Assembly (NCBI GenBank): GCA_002423395.1
Contig: DIVZ01000005.1
Location: forward strand, 703,259 to 767,258
DNA length: 64,000 nucleotides
Source: Eubacteriaceae bacterium UBA6119
GTDB taxonomy: Bacteria > Bacillota > Clostridia > Eubacteriales > UBA1433
Reading direction: 5' to 3'
Shown: piece by piece, positions 49,971 to 59,051 of the stretch
Layout of the letters: each line of letters starts with the position of its first letter
Position numbering within the stretch: position 1 is the stretch's first letter
Notes under the pieces: generated by a model
Database searches by the model: none
What the model was told of the DNA's origin: nothing
The model's input: only the letters and a program-made list of their open reading frames with translations
Program-made: the position numbers and the translations under genes

Positions 49971-51098
49971 ATGGATAAAAAATTAGGATTCGGTTATATG
50001 AGGCTGCCGCTTCTAGACGCGAAAGACCAGACCTCGTTTGACAGCGAAACATTAAATAAAATGGTGGATACTTTTTTGGAAAGAGGCTTTACTTACTTTG
50101 ACACCGCGTATGTGTACCACGCTTTTCAAAGCGAAGTAGCGATGAGGGAGTCGCTTGTTAAAAGGCATAAAAGAGAAGACTTTACAGTAGCGACAAAACT
50201 TCCGCCCAGAATTGTAAAGCAAGCATCCGATCAGGAAGAAATATTTAATGAACAATTAGAAAAATTAGGCGTTGATTATATAGACTATTATCTTGTTCAC
50301 AATATAGGCGTAAGCTCGTATAAGCAGGCTTGCCAGTTTGATACGTTCGGTTTTGTAGCAGAGAAAAAGAAACAGGGTAAAGTAAAATTTATGGGTATGT
50401 CATTTCACGATGCTCCCGAGCTTTTGGAAAAAGTTCTATCGGAACATCCTGAGCTTGATTTTGTACAGCTTCAGATAAATTACATTGACTGGGACAACCC
50501 CAACATTCAATCAAGAAAGTGCTATGAGATAGCCAGGGCGCATAATCTTCCGATAATGGTTATGGAGCCCGTAAAAGGCGGAGTGCTCGCGAAAGTGCCG
50601 CCAAAAGCGGAAGAGCTAATGAAAACGTACAACCCCGACGCCTCGATTTCATCATGGGCTGTAAGGTTCGCAGCAAGTCTGCCTGGAGTTAAAGTTGTGC
50701 TTTCGGGTATGAGCACTTATGAGCAATTGCTTGATAACACTTATTATATGGGCCATTTTATGCCTTTAAATGACGAAGAATATAAAATAATCGACAAAGT
50801 AGTTGATATTATAAACGAAGAAAAAGCGATAGCGTGCACAATGTGCAGATACTGCGAAGAAGGATGCCCTGAAAATATTGCTATTCCCGATTATTTTTCA
50901 CTTTACAACAGCGCGAAAAGGGGAGTATCAAGCCAGTTTGTGTATTATTTGAATATCGCGGAAAACAGAGGCAAAGCAAGTGACTGCGTAGAATGCGGCC
51001 AGTGTGAAACAGCGTGTCCGCAGCATATTGAGATAATAAAGCATCTAAAAGATGTATCCGCTCAATTTGACAAAGCCGCATTGCCTTCAAGAAAATAA
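49971..51098 (+). CDS. Aldo-keto reductase with C-terminal ferredoxin domain, copy 1
   Basis: The start is ATG 49971, after GGCGGG; a frame open to 49923 lies inside the promoter. The 375-residue protein has an AKR barrel with FDTAYVYHAF (Asp and Tyr of the catalytic tetrad), TKLPP (Lys) and LVHNIG (His). Two cysteine clusters follow at the C-terminus, CTMCRYCEEGCP and CVECGQCETACP, each able to hold a [4Fe-4S] cluster. Such fusions reduce carbonyls in anaerobes, possibly drawing electrons from ferredoxin-like partners. It is followed by a close paralogue, a MerR regulator and a flavodoxin-like reductase, pointing to electrophile or aldehyde stress. Confidence 0.93.
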   Translation: MDKKLGFGYMRLPLLDAKDQTSFDSETLNKMVDTFLERGFTYFDTAYVYHAFQSEVAMRESLVKRHKREDFTVATKLPPRIVKQASDQEEIFNEQLEKLGVDYIDYYLVHNIGVSSYKQACQFDTFGFVAEKKKQGKVKFMGMSFHDAPELLEKVLSEHPELDFVQLQINYIDWDNPNIQSRKCYEIARAHNLPIMVMEPVKGGVLAKVPPKAEELMKTYNPDASISSWAVRFAASLPGVKVVLSGMSTYEQLLDNTYYMGHFMPLNDEEYKIIDKVVDIINEEKAIACTMCRYCEEGCPENIAIPDYFSLYNSAKRGVSSQFVYYLNIAENRGKASDCVECGQCETACPQHIEIIKHLKDVSAQFDKAALPSRK

Positions 51099-51126
51099 AT
51101 TGATTTTAGTAAAAGGAAGTAAATGA

Positions 51127-52245
51127 ATGGAAGCAAAAAAATTAGGATTCGGCTGCATGAGGCTGCCGCTTACAGATAACTCAAATGTAAAAAGCATTGA
51201 TAGTGCTGAGCTTAACAAAATGGTAGATTTGTTTATAGAAAAAGGCTTTACTTATTTTGATACGGCTTATATGTACCATGCGTATAAAAGTGAAACTGCG
51301 GTAAGAGAGGCTCTAGTAAAACGCCATAAGCGTGACAGTTATACTCTTGCCACAAAACTGCCGACTATGTTTTTAAAAACAAAAGAGGATATGGAAAGAA
51401 TATTTAATGAGCAATTGGATAAATGCGGTGTTGAATATTTTGATTATTATCTGCTTCATAATTTAAATGCCCATCACTACAGTATAGCTCAAAGACTTGA
51501 ATGCTTTTCATTTGTGATACAGAAGAAAAAAGAAGGCAAAATTAAGCATATCGGCTTTTCGATGCACGACAGCTCGGAACTTTTGGATGAAATATTAACT
51601 TCTCATCCCGAAATGGAATTTGTACAAATTCAGCTTAATTATCTTGACTGGGACAGCAAAACCATTCAGTCGGGTAAATGCTATGATGTTGCTAAAAAGC
51701 ATAACAAGCCGGTAATAGTTATGGAGCCTGTAAAAGGAGGCACGCTTGCAAGCGTACCAGCCGAAGCGAAAGAACTGTTTAAAGATTATCATCCCGATAT
51801 GAGCGTCGCCTCATGGGCGATAAGGTTTGCCGCAAGCCATGACAATGTTATGATTGTGCTTTCGGGCATGAGTGATCTTGAACAGATTGAGGATAATATT
51901 TCTTATATGCAGAATTTCAAGCCTTTTAATAAAGAAGAATACAAAATAGCGGCAAAGGCTGCGGATATTATTAACTCAACAATAGCGATACCGTGCACAT
52001 CTTGCGAATATTGCACGGAAAAATGCCCGCAGAATATCGCTATTCCGAAATATTTCACGCTTTACAACGCAGAAAAACAGGCCCTTAACAAACTGTTTTC
52101 TACACAAAACATATATTACAACAACTATATCAAAACTCACGGCAAAGCTAGCGACTGCATACAGTGCGGACAATGCGAACAAGCCTGTCCTCAGCATATA
52201 AAAATAACAGAGCGTTTAAAAGACGTTGCGGAAGTTTTTGAATAA
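51127..52245 (+). CDS. Aldo-keto reductase with C-terminal ferredoxin domain, copy 2
   Basis: This 372-residue paralogue of the preceding gene is closely similar from end to end, for example KLGFGCMRLPL versus KLGFGYMRLPL, FDTAYMYHAY versus FDTAYVYHAF, and VIVMEPVKGG versus IMVMEPVKGG. The catalytic Asp, Tyr, Lys and His (LLHNLN) are kept, as are both cysteine clusters (CTSCEYCTEKCP and CIQCGQCEQACP). The two copies most likely arose by tandem duplication and may differ in substrate. It is 28 bp after copy 1. Confidence 0.93.
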   Translation: MEAKKLGFGCMRLPLTDNSNVKSIDSAELNKMVDLFIEKGFTYFDTAYMYHAYKSETAVREALVKRHKRDSYTLATKLPTMFLKTKEDMERIFNEQLDKCGVEYFDYYLLHNLNAHHYSIAQRLECFSFVIQKKKEGKIKHIGFSMHDSSELLDEILTSHPEMEFVQIQLNYLDWDSKTIQSGKCYDVAKKHNKPVIVMEPVKGGTLASVPAEAKELFKDYHPDMSVASWAIRFAASHDNVMIVLSGMSDLEQIEDNISYMQNFKPFNKEEYKIAAKAADIINSTIAIPCTSCEYCTEKCPQNIAIPKYFTLYNAEKQALNKLFSTQNIYYNNYIKTHGKASDCIQCGQCEQACPQHIKITERLKDVAEVFE

Positions 52246-52261
52246 TAAGGGGTTGTGAAAA

Positions 52262-52639
52262 ATGACTATTGCGCAAGTAAGCAAAAAGTATGATATAACA
52301 CAGGATACGCTAAGATATTACGAACGAATTGGGCTTATACCCGCAGTTTGCAGAAACAAAAGCGGTATTAGAAATTATTCGGATGAAGACTGCAGATGGG
52401 TTGAATTCATAAAATGCATGAGAAGCGCGGGGCTCGCTATAGAAGTGCTAATTGAGTATGTAGCTTTGTTTAAGCAGGGGGACAGCACAATTGACGTCCG
52501 AAAAGAGCTGTTAATTGAGCAGAGAAAACAGCTTATAAATAAACTGGAAGATATGAAAGAAACTTTATCGAGACTTGACAGAAAAATTGAAAGCTACGAG
52601 CATTGCGTTGTGAAAAAAGAAAAACTTTTAATAGGTTAG
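52262..52639 (+). CDS. MerR-family transcriptional regulator (AdhR-like)
   Basis: This 125-residue protein starts with the MerR winged helix (TIAQVSKKYDITQDTLRYYE, then GLIPAVCRNKSGIRNYSDED) and has a dimerising coiled coil at about 80-118. A single Cys lies near the C-terminus (YEHCVV). MerR proteins of this group sense reactive aldehydes or thiol stress and twist a promoter with a 19-bp spacer, as found at 49902. It is inside the operon it would control, giving feedback. It lies 16 bp after the second reductase. Confidence 0.92.
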   Translation: MTIAQVSKKYDITQDTLRYYERIGLIPAVCRNKSGIRNYSDEDCRWVEFIKCMRSAGLAIEVLIEYVALFKQGDSTIDVRKELLIEQRKQLINKLEDMKETLSRLDRKIESYEHCVVKKEKLLIG

Positions 52640-52651
52640 AGGATTAACGTT

Positions 52652-53191
52652 ATGAGTAAAAAATTACTCGTTTTAAACGCAAGTCCGAGAAGCGGCGGTA
52701 ATTGCGACGTTTTATGTGATGAGTTTATAAGCGGAGCGGTTGACGGCGGAAATAAGTCGGAGATAATAAACTTAAGGGATAAAAACATTAATTATTGCTT
52801 GGGCTGTCTGGTATGCCAAAGCAGCGGCGGCGTGTGCGCGCATAACGATGATATGAGCGAAGTGCTTGATAAAATGATATCATCCGATGTTATTGTTCTT
52901 GCGACTCCCGTATATTTTTATTCGATGTGCGCGCAGTTAAAAACGCTGATGGACAGAACGTTCGCCAAATATACGCAGGTAAAAAACAAGAAATTTTGTC
53001 TTATGTCAACAGCGGCGGATAATAATGACAGCGCGTTTGACGGAACAATACAGGGGTTTAGGAATTTTTTGTATTGTCTTTCGGGTTCTGAAGAAGCGGG
53101 CATTATATTGGCGGGCGGAGTGTACGAAATAGGGGAGATAAAAAACCATAAGGCTTTGGAACAAGCTTATAAAGCAGGGAAAAACATATAA
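52652..53191 (+). CDS. Flavodoxin-fold NAD(P)H-dependent FMN reductase-like protein
   Basis: This 179-residue protein has the FMN phosphate loop NASPRSGGNCDVL (about 8-20), a CLGCLVCQ cysteine patch (50-57) typical of iron-sulfur flavoprotein-like or WrbA-like reductases, and a second flavin loop ATPVYFYSMCAQLKTLMDR. It is the last gene of the reductase operon. It could pass electrons to the Fe-S aldo-keto reductases, which is inference from linkage. No full [4Fe-4S] CX2CX2CX4-7C motif is present: the visible cysteines are CLGC, C56 and C62 (VCAHN). Confidence 0.88.
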   Translation: MSKKLLVLNASPRSGGNCDVLCDEFISGAVDGGNKSEIINLRDKNINYCLGCLVCQSSGGVCAHNDDMSEVLDKMISSDVIVLATPVYFYSMCAQLKTLMDRTFAKYTQVKNKKFCLMSTAADNNDSAFDGTIQGFRNFLYCLSGSEEAGIILAGGVYEIGEIKNHKALEQAYKAGKNI

Positions 53192-53195
53192 ATAT

Positions 53196-53224
53196 AAACC
53201 GCGCGGTAAAAGCGCGGTTTTTTA
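53196..53224 (+). terminator. Terminator of the reductase operon
   Basis: AAACCGCGC (53196-53204) and GCGCGGTTT (53212-53220) pair around GGTAAAA; TTT follows. Confidence 0.88.
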
Positions 53225-53260
53225 ATAGCTTTAAATTATATAAATACTGTGAACGAGTAG

Positions 53261-53776
53261 TTAAAGGTTAATAATGGTGGGGCTTTGGTCGCCTTTGGAA
53301 ATATGTGTTTCAAAGTATTGATAATAATCATACTGCTTAAGAGCATATTCGTTGAAGTTTTTTCTTTCTTTAAGAGGATAAATATCAAACCTGATTTTAA
53401 TATATCTGCTATTTTCGATATAGCTAAGATTAATATAATCATCCTTGACAATTTGATATGATCGAAAATAACCGAGAGGAATATTAATGCGAATAATGGG
53501 CTCATCTATTGTTACAATAGAGATTTCTTCGTGGTAGAGAAGAAGATAACATTGTTTACGATCGGATGGTATTTGTTTTAGCGACCCGTTACCTGAATCA
53601 TCTATCCGAATTCGCAATGCACTTATTGGATTGTATTGCTCCATTACTTTAAGGTAAAGCTTTTTTGCTTCTTTTTGTGGTTTGGCAGCTAATCCATAAT
53701 ACCAGCTAATAGCCATGATTAAAAGTCCTATAGTTCCTGCCAATTTTATAAGACTATAGAGTGAATCATTATCCAT
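53261..53776 (-). CDS. Hypothetical membrane-anchored protein, 171 aa
   Basis: I place the start at ATG 53776 behind GGGGGTA; a TTG at 53788 is also in frame. There is a single N-terminal membrane segment (about 11-29), then a basic linker and a soluble beta-rich domain with many aromatic residues (CYLLLYHEEISIVTIDEPII, FRSYQIVKDDYINLSY). No family recognised. It has no operon partner and converges on the reductase operon. Confidence 0.65.
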   Translation of the reverse strand: MDNDSLYSLIKLAGTIGLLIMAISWYYGLAAKPQKEAKKLYLKVMEQYNPISALRIRIDDSGNGSLKQIPSDRKQCYLLLYHEEISIVTIDEPIIRINIPLGYFRSYQIVKDDYINLSYIENSRYIKIRFDIYPLKERKNFNEYALKQYDYYQYFETHISKGDQSPTIINL

Positions 53777-54011
53777 ATATACCCCCAAAGTAATTAATAT
53801 ATAACAAAATGATTATACAAGAAAAACAGTTGGTTTTCAACCGCACAAAAAACCTTTTCTTAATTACCAGTTTAAAATAAATTAATTATACAATCTGCCC
53901 GTTTCGACAAATATCTTACCGCCTATTATTTATATTATATATAAATCCGTTAATAATCATGGCCTTTTCTATGTCTTCTTGTGAAATATTCAAGTTTGCC
54001 GCCTTTGCATT

Positions 54012-54034
54012 AATGCCGCGCACAACGCGGCATT
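54012..54034 (+). promoter_or_regulatory. Leader hairpin before the glycosyltransferase-like gene
   Basis: AATGCCGCG (54012-54020) pairs exactly with CGCGGCATT (54026-54034) around CACAA, ending 8 bp before the AAGGAG ribosome site. It has no clean T-run, so it is more likely a translation or mRNA-stability element than a terminator. Confidence 0.45.
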
Positions 54035-54057
54035 TGCACTTTAAGGAGTTGATAATT

Positions 54058-55347
54058 ATGAATAAAAAAATAAAAGTCGGAATAGGGTTCGCAACAGGCA
54101 GAAAAACTTTTCTTAAGGTCCTGCGAAGCTATATACATAACTGGGAAGAATCGGGGCTTGTTGATGACGCGAACATATCGCTAAATCTTTTTGTAGCTTA
54201 TGATTTATCATACAATAAAACCGCGAGAAAAGATTACACCAACATTCACCCCGAATTGTTTAAAAGAATTGATAGCGCCAAATTTATAAGCAAGTACAGC
54301 ACATGCAAAGATATCGATAATCTCTGCGACGAAGGCGTAATCAGCAGAGAAGACGCCAAACTTATATTTTCTAAAGGATACGCATCACAAAGAAACGCTA
54401 TAATTTACAATGCCGTAAAACATGGAATGGACTATCTTATTTTTCTTGACGATGACGAATACCCCGTGGCTGTCACTAATACCCGCAATCACACAATATG
54501 GAGCGGCCAGCATGTGCTTGACGTGCATATCGAAAACCTCAAAAAAGCGGATATAACTCATGGGTATCATTGCGGCTATATTTCACCGATACCTTATATA
54601 AAGTACAATGAAATATTAAGAGAAGAAGATTTTAAAGAGTTTATTACCGCTATAAGCAATGATATCCTGTCATGGGAAAAAATAAGCGAAGTCGCGAAAA
54701 ACGGAGGCGTTACATACGGCGACATAGGGGTTTTAATAAATAAAGAAGTGCGGCAGGTAGAAAAAATTAATTCCGCGAAATTTATATCGGGTGCGAATTT
54801 AGGAATTAACTTAAGTAATCCCGCAAGACTGTATCCTTTTTACAATCCGCGCGGAGCGAGAGGAGAAGACACGTTTTTAAGCACTTGCATTACGGACAGA
54901 AAAGTTTTAAAGGTGCCGTGTTATACTTTTCACGACGGGTTCTCTACATACCACCATTTGCTTGAAGGAGTTCTGCCTATAAATCTGAAATTCATAAGCG
55001 CGGATAATGAGCAGATAATTAACCGTTTTTATAAAGCCTGCATCGGCTGGATAAGATATAAACCTTTGTTGCTGTACATAACTCAGCGCGAGTCATACGA
55101 TTACGACATTACGCAAATAAGGCGAAAACTCACTAATGTTCTTCCGAAAATATGCGATTATTTTAATAAGCCGGATTTTGCAAATATATTGACTGAATTT
55201 GATAAATACGATGAAAATGTTGTGAAGCATTTTGAAGAGTATAATATGTCAAAAAAAGTATGGAAAAAAATTATGCGCTATCTTGACAGCGATAAATATG
55301 TGCATTACTTGTATAAGCCAACAAAAGAGGCAGCGATACCATTTTAA
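54058..55347 (+). CDS. Glycosyltransferase-like protein (GT-A fold)
   Basis: The start is ATG 54058 after AAGGAG; an in-frame ATG at 53959 would read through the leader hairpin. The 429-residue protein has a Rossmann-like opening (KVGIGFATGRKTFLKVLRSY) and a DDD motif in YLIFLDDDEYP, the usual nucleotide-sugar/metal site of GT-A enzymes. The later GARGEDTFLSTCI, with Glu-Asp, resembles the catalytic ED of family-2-like transferases. It has no membrane segment. The acceptor and sugar are unknown, and no polysaccharide cluster surrounds it. Confidence 0.65.
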   Translation: MNKKIKVGIGFATGRKTFLKVLRSYIHNWEESGLVDDANISLNLFVAYDLSYNKTARKDYTNIHPELFKRIDSAKFISKYSTCKDIDNLCDEGVISREDAKLIFSKGYASQRNAIIYNAVKHGMDYLIFLDDDEYPVAVTNTRNHTIWSGQHVLDVHIENLKKADITHGYHCGYISPIPYIKYNEILREEDFKEFITAISNDILSWEKISEVAKNGGVTYGDIGVLINKEVRQVEKINSAKFISGANLGINLSNPARLYPFYNPRGARGEDTFLSTCITDRKVLKVPCYTFHDGFSTYHHLLEGVLPINLKFISADNEQIINRFYKACIGWIRYKPLLLYITQRESYDYDITQIRRKLTNVLPKICDYFNKPDFANILTEFDKYDENVVKHFEEYNMSKKVWKKIMRYLDSDKYVHYLYKPTKEAAIPF

Positions 55348-55371
55348 AAAGGCGCGAAAGCGCTTTTTTTT
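55346..55371 (+). terminator. Terminator of the glycosyltransferase-like gene
   Basis: AAAAAGGCGC, loop GAAA, GCGCTTTTTTTT; the stem starts within the stop codon. Confidence 0.85.
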
Positions 55372-55469
55372 ATGTAAATGCAATAAAAGTATGAAAATAT
55401 GTTGAAATAATATAAAAATATAATTATCATATTTATATAAGAGAAGCTATTTTTAAAGGAGGTATAGAT

Positions 55470-55955
55470 ATGAAAATGCTCGTACCCGTAGACGGTTCAA
55501 GCGCGTCTATAAACGCAGTGAAAAAAGCTATTGAGATAACAAAAAAAGTAGACTTTTCAATAAAACTTTTATCTGTTGTAAGTTATGAAAATGTAGGAAA
55601 AAGCTTAAGAAACCAACAGCTATGGAGTCAGGTGGACGGCTCGATAATAGGTGAAGGCAATTTGAAACTGGAAGATGAAGTAATGAACATGAAAATTAAA
55701 ATGCAGCAAAGGCTTCTTGATGCCATAGTGGATGACATATATTTCGGAGATTTAATAGTTGAAAAACAAGTTGTTGTAGGGGATATATACGAAAAAATAT
55801 TGAATATAGCCAAAGATGAGAATTTTGACTTAATAGTAATGGGCAACAGAGGATTTTCTAAAATCAAGCGTTTCTTTGTGGGAAGCGTTACTCAAAAAGT
55901 AATATCGGAAGCGTCCTGTCCGGTGCTTGTAATACATTCCGACGCAGAAGATTGA
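55470..55955 (+). CDS. Universal stress protein (UspA family)
   Basis: This 161-residue protein is a single Usp domain. It begins MLVPVDGSSASINAV with the Asp of the ATP site and ends with GNRGFSKIKRFFVGSVTQKV, the G-2x-G-9x-G-S motif of ATP-binding members, followed by SCPVLVI. Family members help cells survive stress by mechanisms that vary. GGAGG lies 7 bp before the ATG. It is a single-gene unit whose terminator is shared with the convergent HAD gene. Confidence 0.94.
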   Translation: MKMLVPVDGSSASINAVKKAIEITKKVDFSIKLLSVVSYENVGKSLRNQQLWSQVDGSIIGEGNLKLEDEVMNMKIKMQQRLLDAIVDDIYFGDLIVEKQVVVGDIYEKILNIAKDENFDLIVMGNRGFSKIKRFFVGSVTQKVISEASCPVLVIHSDAED

Positions 55956-55981
55956 TAAATACATAAAATTATAAGAAATAA

Positions 55982-56024
55982 AAAAACAGCTTAATTGTTT
56001 GTGAAAAACGATTATGCTGTTTTT
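55982..56024. terminator. Shared terminator of uspA and the HAD gene
   Basis: AAAAACAGC (55982-55990) pairs with GCTGTTTTT (56016-56024), and TTAAT/ATTAT nearly extends it. The stop codon of the minus-strand gene lies inside the right arm. Confidence 0.7.
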
Positions 56025-56602
56025 AATTTGAAGTTTGTGTCGTACGCTCTTTTTGCCGCTATCATCGCTATTTTATACCAACTGTTAACTCTTGTAACGT
56101 TTTTTGGTAATAAGCTTTTATTATAGGTACAGTCTATTAAAAGAACTTCATATCCCGCGCCGGATAGCTGCAATGCGTTATCCAAACTATCTTCAATGAA
56201 TATGTCGCAGTTTAATTCTTTAGCGTTTTGCCGTTTGTCGGCATTGCCGGTAAGCGTAAGCGAACGAATGGGAAGATTGTGTTTGTTTAGCCATGCGCTT
56301 GTAATGTCTGTGTATTTTTTATCCCTTGCCGTAACATAATGTATGTTGTGGTTTTTAGCAAGATAAGCAATTACATATTTTGCGTCAAGTCTAATCTTTG
56401 CTTCTGCATGAATTGCATGAGCGCAGCTGTTATAAAAAATATCGTAATCTTCCTGCGTTACTCCAAGCGCTTCAGCGAATTCATAACTGCATACATTTTG
56501 CGGTTTTGCGTTTGTGTTAAAATATTCATTGGCGCGCGCCAACCAGTAATAAGGGTCAGTAACAGTTCCATCGATGTCTATGCATAAATTAAGTGTTCTC
56601 AT
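56012..56602 (-). CDS. HAD-superfamily nucleotidase (NT5C/YqfW-like)
   Basis: This 196-residue protein has HAD motif I as DIDGTVTD (9-16), motif II near VTARDKKYTD, a Lys in ADKRQNAKELNCDIF, and motif III IEDSLDNA. The overall length and the NICSY-like cap agree with 5'(3')-deoxynucleotidase or YqfW-type phosphatases. It would dephosphorylate nucleotides or related phosphates. It starts behind AAAGGAGG on the minus strand and is monocistronic. Confidence 0.88.
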   Translation of the reverse strand: MRTLNLCIDIDGTVTDPYYWLARANEYFNTNAKPQNVCSYEFAEALGVTQEDYDIFYNSCAHAIHAEAKIRLDAKYVIAYLAKNHNIHYVTARDKKYTDITSAWLNKHNLPIRSLTLTGNADKRQNAKELNCDIFIEDSLDNALQLSGAGYEVLLIDCTYNKSLLPKNVTRVNSWYKIAMIAAKRAYDTNFKLKTA

Positions 56603-56698
56603 TGTCTTTATCCTCCTTTCGGTATATTTGTCTATATAATAACCAATTTAAGTTATGATTTTATAAAATAAATGTAAAAAATAAATAAAATATTAACA

Positions 56699-56732
56699 AA
56701 AAACACACTGGAATTATACATGAGTGTGTTTT
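56699..56732 (-). terminator. Terminator of the Ca2+/Na+ antiporter gene
   Basis: AAAACACACT and AGTGTGTTTT pair; on the minus strand TTTTTTGTT follows. Confidence 0.8.
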
Positions 56733-56778
56733 GATTATAAGTATGATTTATACTATATTAACATTAACTGCACAAATA

Positions 56779-57792
56779 CTAAAAAATGCTCTTAACATTG
56801 CAAAACAGATATACAGCGTAAATAAGAATAAGTAAAATACCCGTTTTTTTTGTAATATTTTCAGAAGTTTTATTGTATGTTCTGAAGCCGAACACCGCAA
56901 GTATTAATATAAGAATAGGAATATGGACAACGTAAAAGCTGGGGGGTATTATTACCGCTTCCGATGAAGCAATAACAGACGCTCCGAGCACTAAAATTAC
57001 ATTTAAAATATTTGCGCCCAATATGTTTCCCAAACACAAATCGCCGTAATTTTTCTTTACGGAAGATATTGCTGTACTGAATTCGGGCAAGCTTGTGCCG
57101 AATGCCACTAAGGTTGAAGATATGACCATATCTGGCACGCCTAACCGTGAAGCTATTTCGACAGATGACGCCACCAAGCCCGACGCGCTTATTGAAACAA
57201 GTAAAGCAAGAAACGCAATCATAATAACTGTAACAGACACTTTAGGCGTTTTGTCGCTTTCTTTCTTAAAGACGGTGTCAAAAGTAAAAGCGAAAGGATT
57301 GTTTTTGTATTGGCGTATCAATATAATTATATAGGCAGGTACCATTAATAGAAATATATAACCGAGCGGACGGATAAGAGTTCCGTTCTCATTTCCCATT
57401 TTTGAAATAATAACCGGTATTATCAAAACAATGCAAACAAATAAAAGCATGTTGAACTTTTTCTTTGTATCTTCTCTTATGCAAACAGTTCCGAACAATA
57501 CAGCGGTGCCCAAGACTATGCTTGTGTTGGTTATTATTGATCCTACGGCATTTCCAACCGCGAATCCCGTGTTTCCTTTTATTGCCGATATTACTGATGC
57601 AAGAAGTTCGGGAAGGGTAGTGCCCAATGATACTACCGTCGCACCAATAATTAACTTTGACATGCCCCATATTGAAGACAGAACAACCGCGTTGTCTACA
57701 AGCTTATCGGAAGATTTTGACAAAACAAATAATGAGATTGCGAATATGATAATCAATACAAAAAAATGTGCCTGTGATATTAAATTCTGCAT
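56779..57792 (-). CDS. Calcium/sodium (CaCA) antiporter
   Basis: This 337-residue protein has about ten membrane segments in two homologous halves. The alpha-1 repeat is VVSLGTTLPELLASVISA with NAVGSIITNTSIVLG. The alpha-2 repeat is LVAFGTSLPEFSTAIS with NILGANILNVILVLG. The conserved Glu residues that bind Ca2+ are present in both. It is the YrbG-type short exchanger that lacks the long cytoplasmic loop of eukaryotic NCX. It stands alone with AAGGAGG before the start and a terminator behind. Confidence 0.95.
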   Translation of the reverse strand: MQNLISQAHFFVLIIIFAISLFVLSKSSDKLVDNAVVLSSIWGMSKLIIGATVVSLGTTLPELLASVISAIKGNTGFAVGNAVGSIITNTSIVLGTAVLFGTVCIREDTKKKFNMLLFVCIVLIIPVIISKMGNENGTLIRPLGYIFLLMVPAYIIILIRQYKNNPFAFTFDTVFKKESDKTPKVSVTVIMIAFLALLVSISASGLVASSVEIASRLGVPDMVISSTLVAFGTSLPEFSTAISSVKKNYGDLCLGNILGANILNVILVLGASVIASSEAVIIPPSFYVVHIPILILILAVFGFRTYNKTSENITKKTGILLILIYAVYLFCNVKSIF

Positions 57793-57941
57793 GTATCCTC
57801 CTTAAAAAGCAGTCTGAATAAATAGCGCTATTAATAAGTATATGCATATTCAGTGTTTTAAATAAGCGGATGACGTTTCGATTATAGCATAACATTTCAC
57901 AAAAGCAGATATGTTTTTAATAAAGTTTTTATTACAATAAG

Positions 57942-57994
57942 AAAAAAGGTTTTTTTCGCGTAAAGTATGTTGTTTTTACGTTAAAACCTTTTTT
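57942..57994 (-). terminator. Long hairpin terminator behind the EFR1 gene
   Basis: AAAAAAGGTTTT near 57942 pairs with AAAACCTTTTTT near 57983, with an inner CGTAAA/TTTACG pair. Both strands end in T-rich runs. Confidence 0.7.
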
Positions 57995-58053
57995 CGCAAT
58001 GAATTTATTTCTATTAATTCTTTTTTAAGGTTAGAATATGTACATTAATAAAA

Positions 58054-58839
58054 TCAGATAAAAATTTCAGGTTCTTTTCTAACCGCCGAGAAATTTTCTA
58101 TCAGCCATGCAGAGGCTTTTTTGTATGCTTCAGCCTGAATGGATTTTGCGCCTGTGGGGCAGCGTTTTACGCAGCTGCAGCATGTAACACACTTGTTTTC
58201 ATTTATATTTGAATATTCGTCAAAGTCTATTGCGCCTGTGGGACAAGAGTTTGCGCATACTCCGCAAGATACGCATTCATTACTTGTTGAGGGTATCATA
58301 TGGCTGCCGGGTTTTCTTTCTCTGTACGGAAAGTTTCCTTTTATGTTAAACGGTGAAATATCAGAAATATCATTAATCTTGTCAAGCTTATCTTTTACGG
58401 CCTTGCCAAAACCTTCCGCTATTTTAATATCATCATTATCAGGTCTGCCGCCCGCAAGTTTATCGGTGAACGAGTGCTCTCCCAAAAATGCTGCAGCGGC
58501 AATAGGTATAAAGCCTTTGTTTTCAAAAATGTGTTTTAGTTCAAGCAAAGCATCGTCATATTCGCGGTGCCCGTATACTGCCGTTAATACAGCTAAAGTA
58601 TCATTTCCGCTTATGTTTTTAAAATAATCTTCGATAAGGGCGGGAATTCTGCCCGAATATACGGGAACGCCTACTATAACCAAATCATCTTTTGAAAAAG
58701 AAATACTGTTTTCTCTGCTTTTCGGAAGAGTTATATTGTATTCTTTTACACTGTCTGAAATTTTACTTCCTGCAGCTTTTACTACTTTTTCCGTTGTACA
58801 TGTTGGACTGAAATAAAGCAAATTTACTTGTTTTTTCAT
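58054..58839 (-). CDS. EFR1-type flavodoxin-ferredoxin protein
   Basis: The start is ATG 58839 after AAAGGAG; an in-frame ATG at 58878 has no ribosome site. The 261-residue protein has an N-terminal flavodoxin-like domain (NLLYFSPTCTTEKV as phosphate loop, then VGVPVYSGRIPALIEDYF). Two [4Fe-4S] motifs follow, CVSCGVCANSCP and CVTCCSCVKRCP. Such EFR1 proteins are anaerobic electron carriers of unsettled role. It is not in an operon with any dehydrogenase here; the rightward D-2-hydroxyacid dehydrogenase starts divergently 213 bp away. Confidence 0.9.
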   Translation of the reverse strand: MKKQVNLLYFSPTCTTEKVVKAAGSKISDSVKEYNITLPKSRENSISFSKDDLVIVGVPVYSGRIPALIEDYFKNISGNDTLAVLTAVYGHREYDDALLELKHIFENKGFIPIAAAAFLGEHSFTDKLAGGRPDNDDIKIAEGFGKAVKDKLDKINDISDISPFNIKGNFPYRERKPGSHMIPSTSNECVSCGVCANSCPTGAIDFDEYSNINENKCVTCCSCVKRCPTGAKSIQAEAYKKASAWLIENFSAVRKEPEIFI

Positions 58840-59051
58840 AAAAACTCCTTTATATATTTTTAAAAAATTCACATACATCTTATATCATACAGAATATCAG
58901 GATATTTAAAAAAATGATAGAAAATATAAAAATATTCCCGTTAAAATAATGCATATATGGTTGTAAACGACAACATTAATAAGTATAATGATATATATAA
59001 TTTACTATATTATACTGAATTTTAATTCTAATTGAAAGAGGTGTATTTAAA

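Noticed and set aside
53959..54057. N-terminal extension of the glycosyltransferase-like protein
   Set aside because: It spans the leader hairpin and the AAGGAG site, and has no ribosome site of its own.
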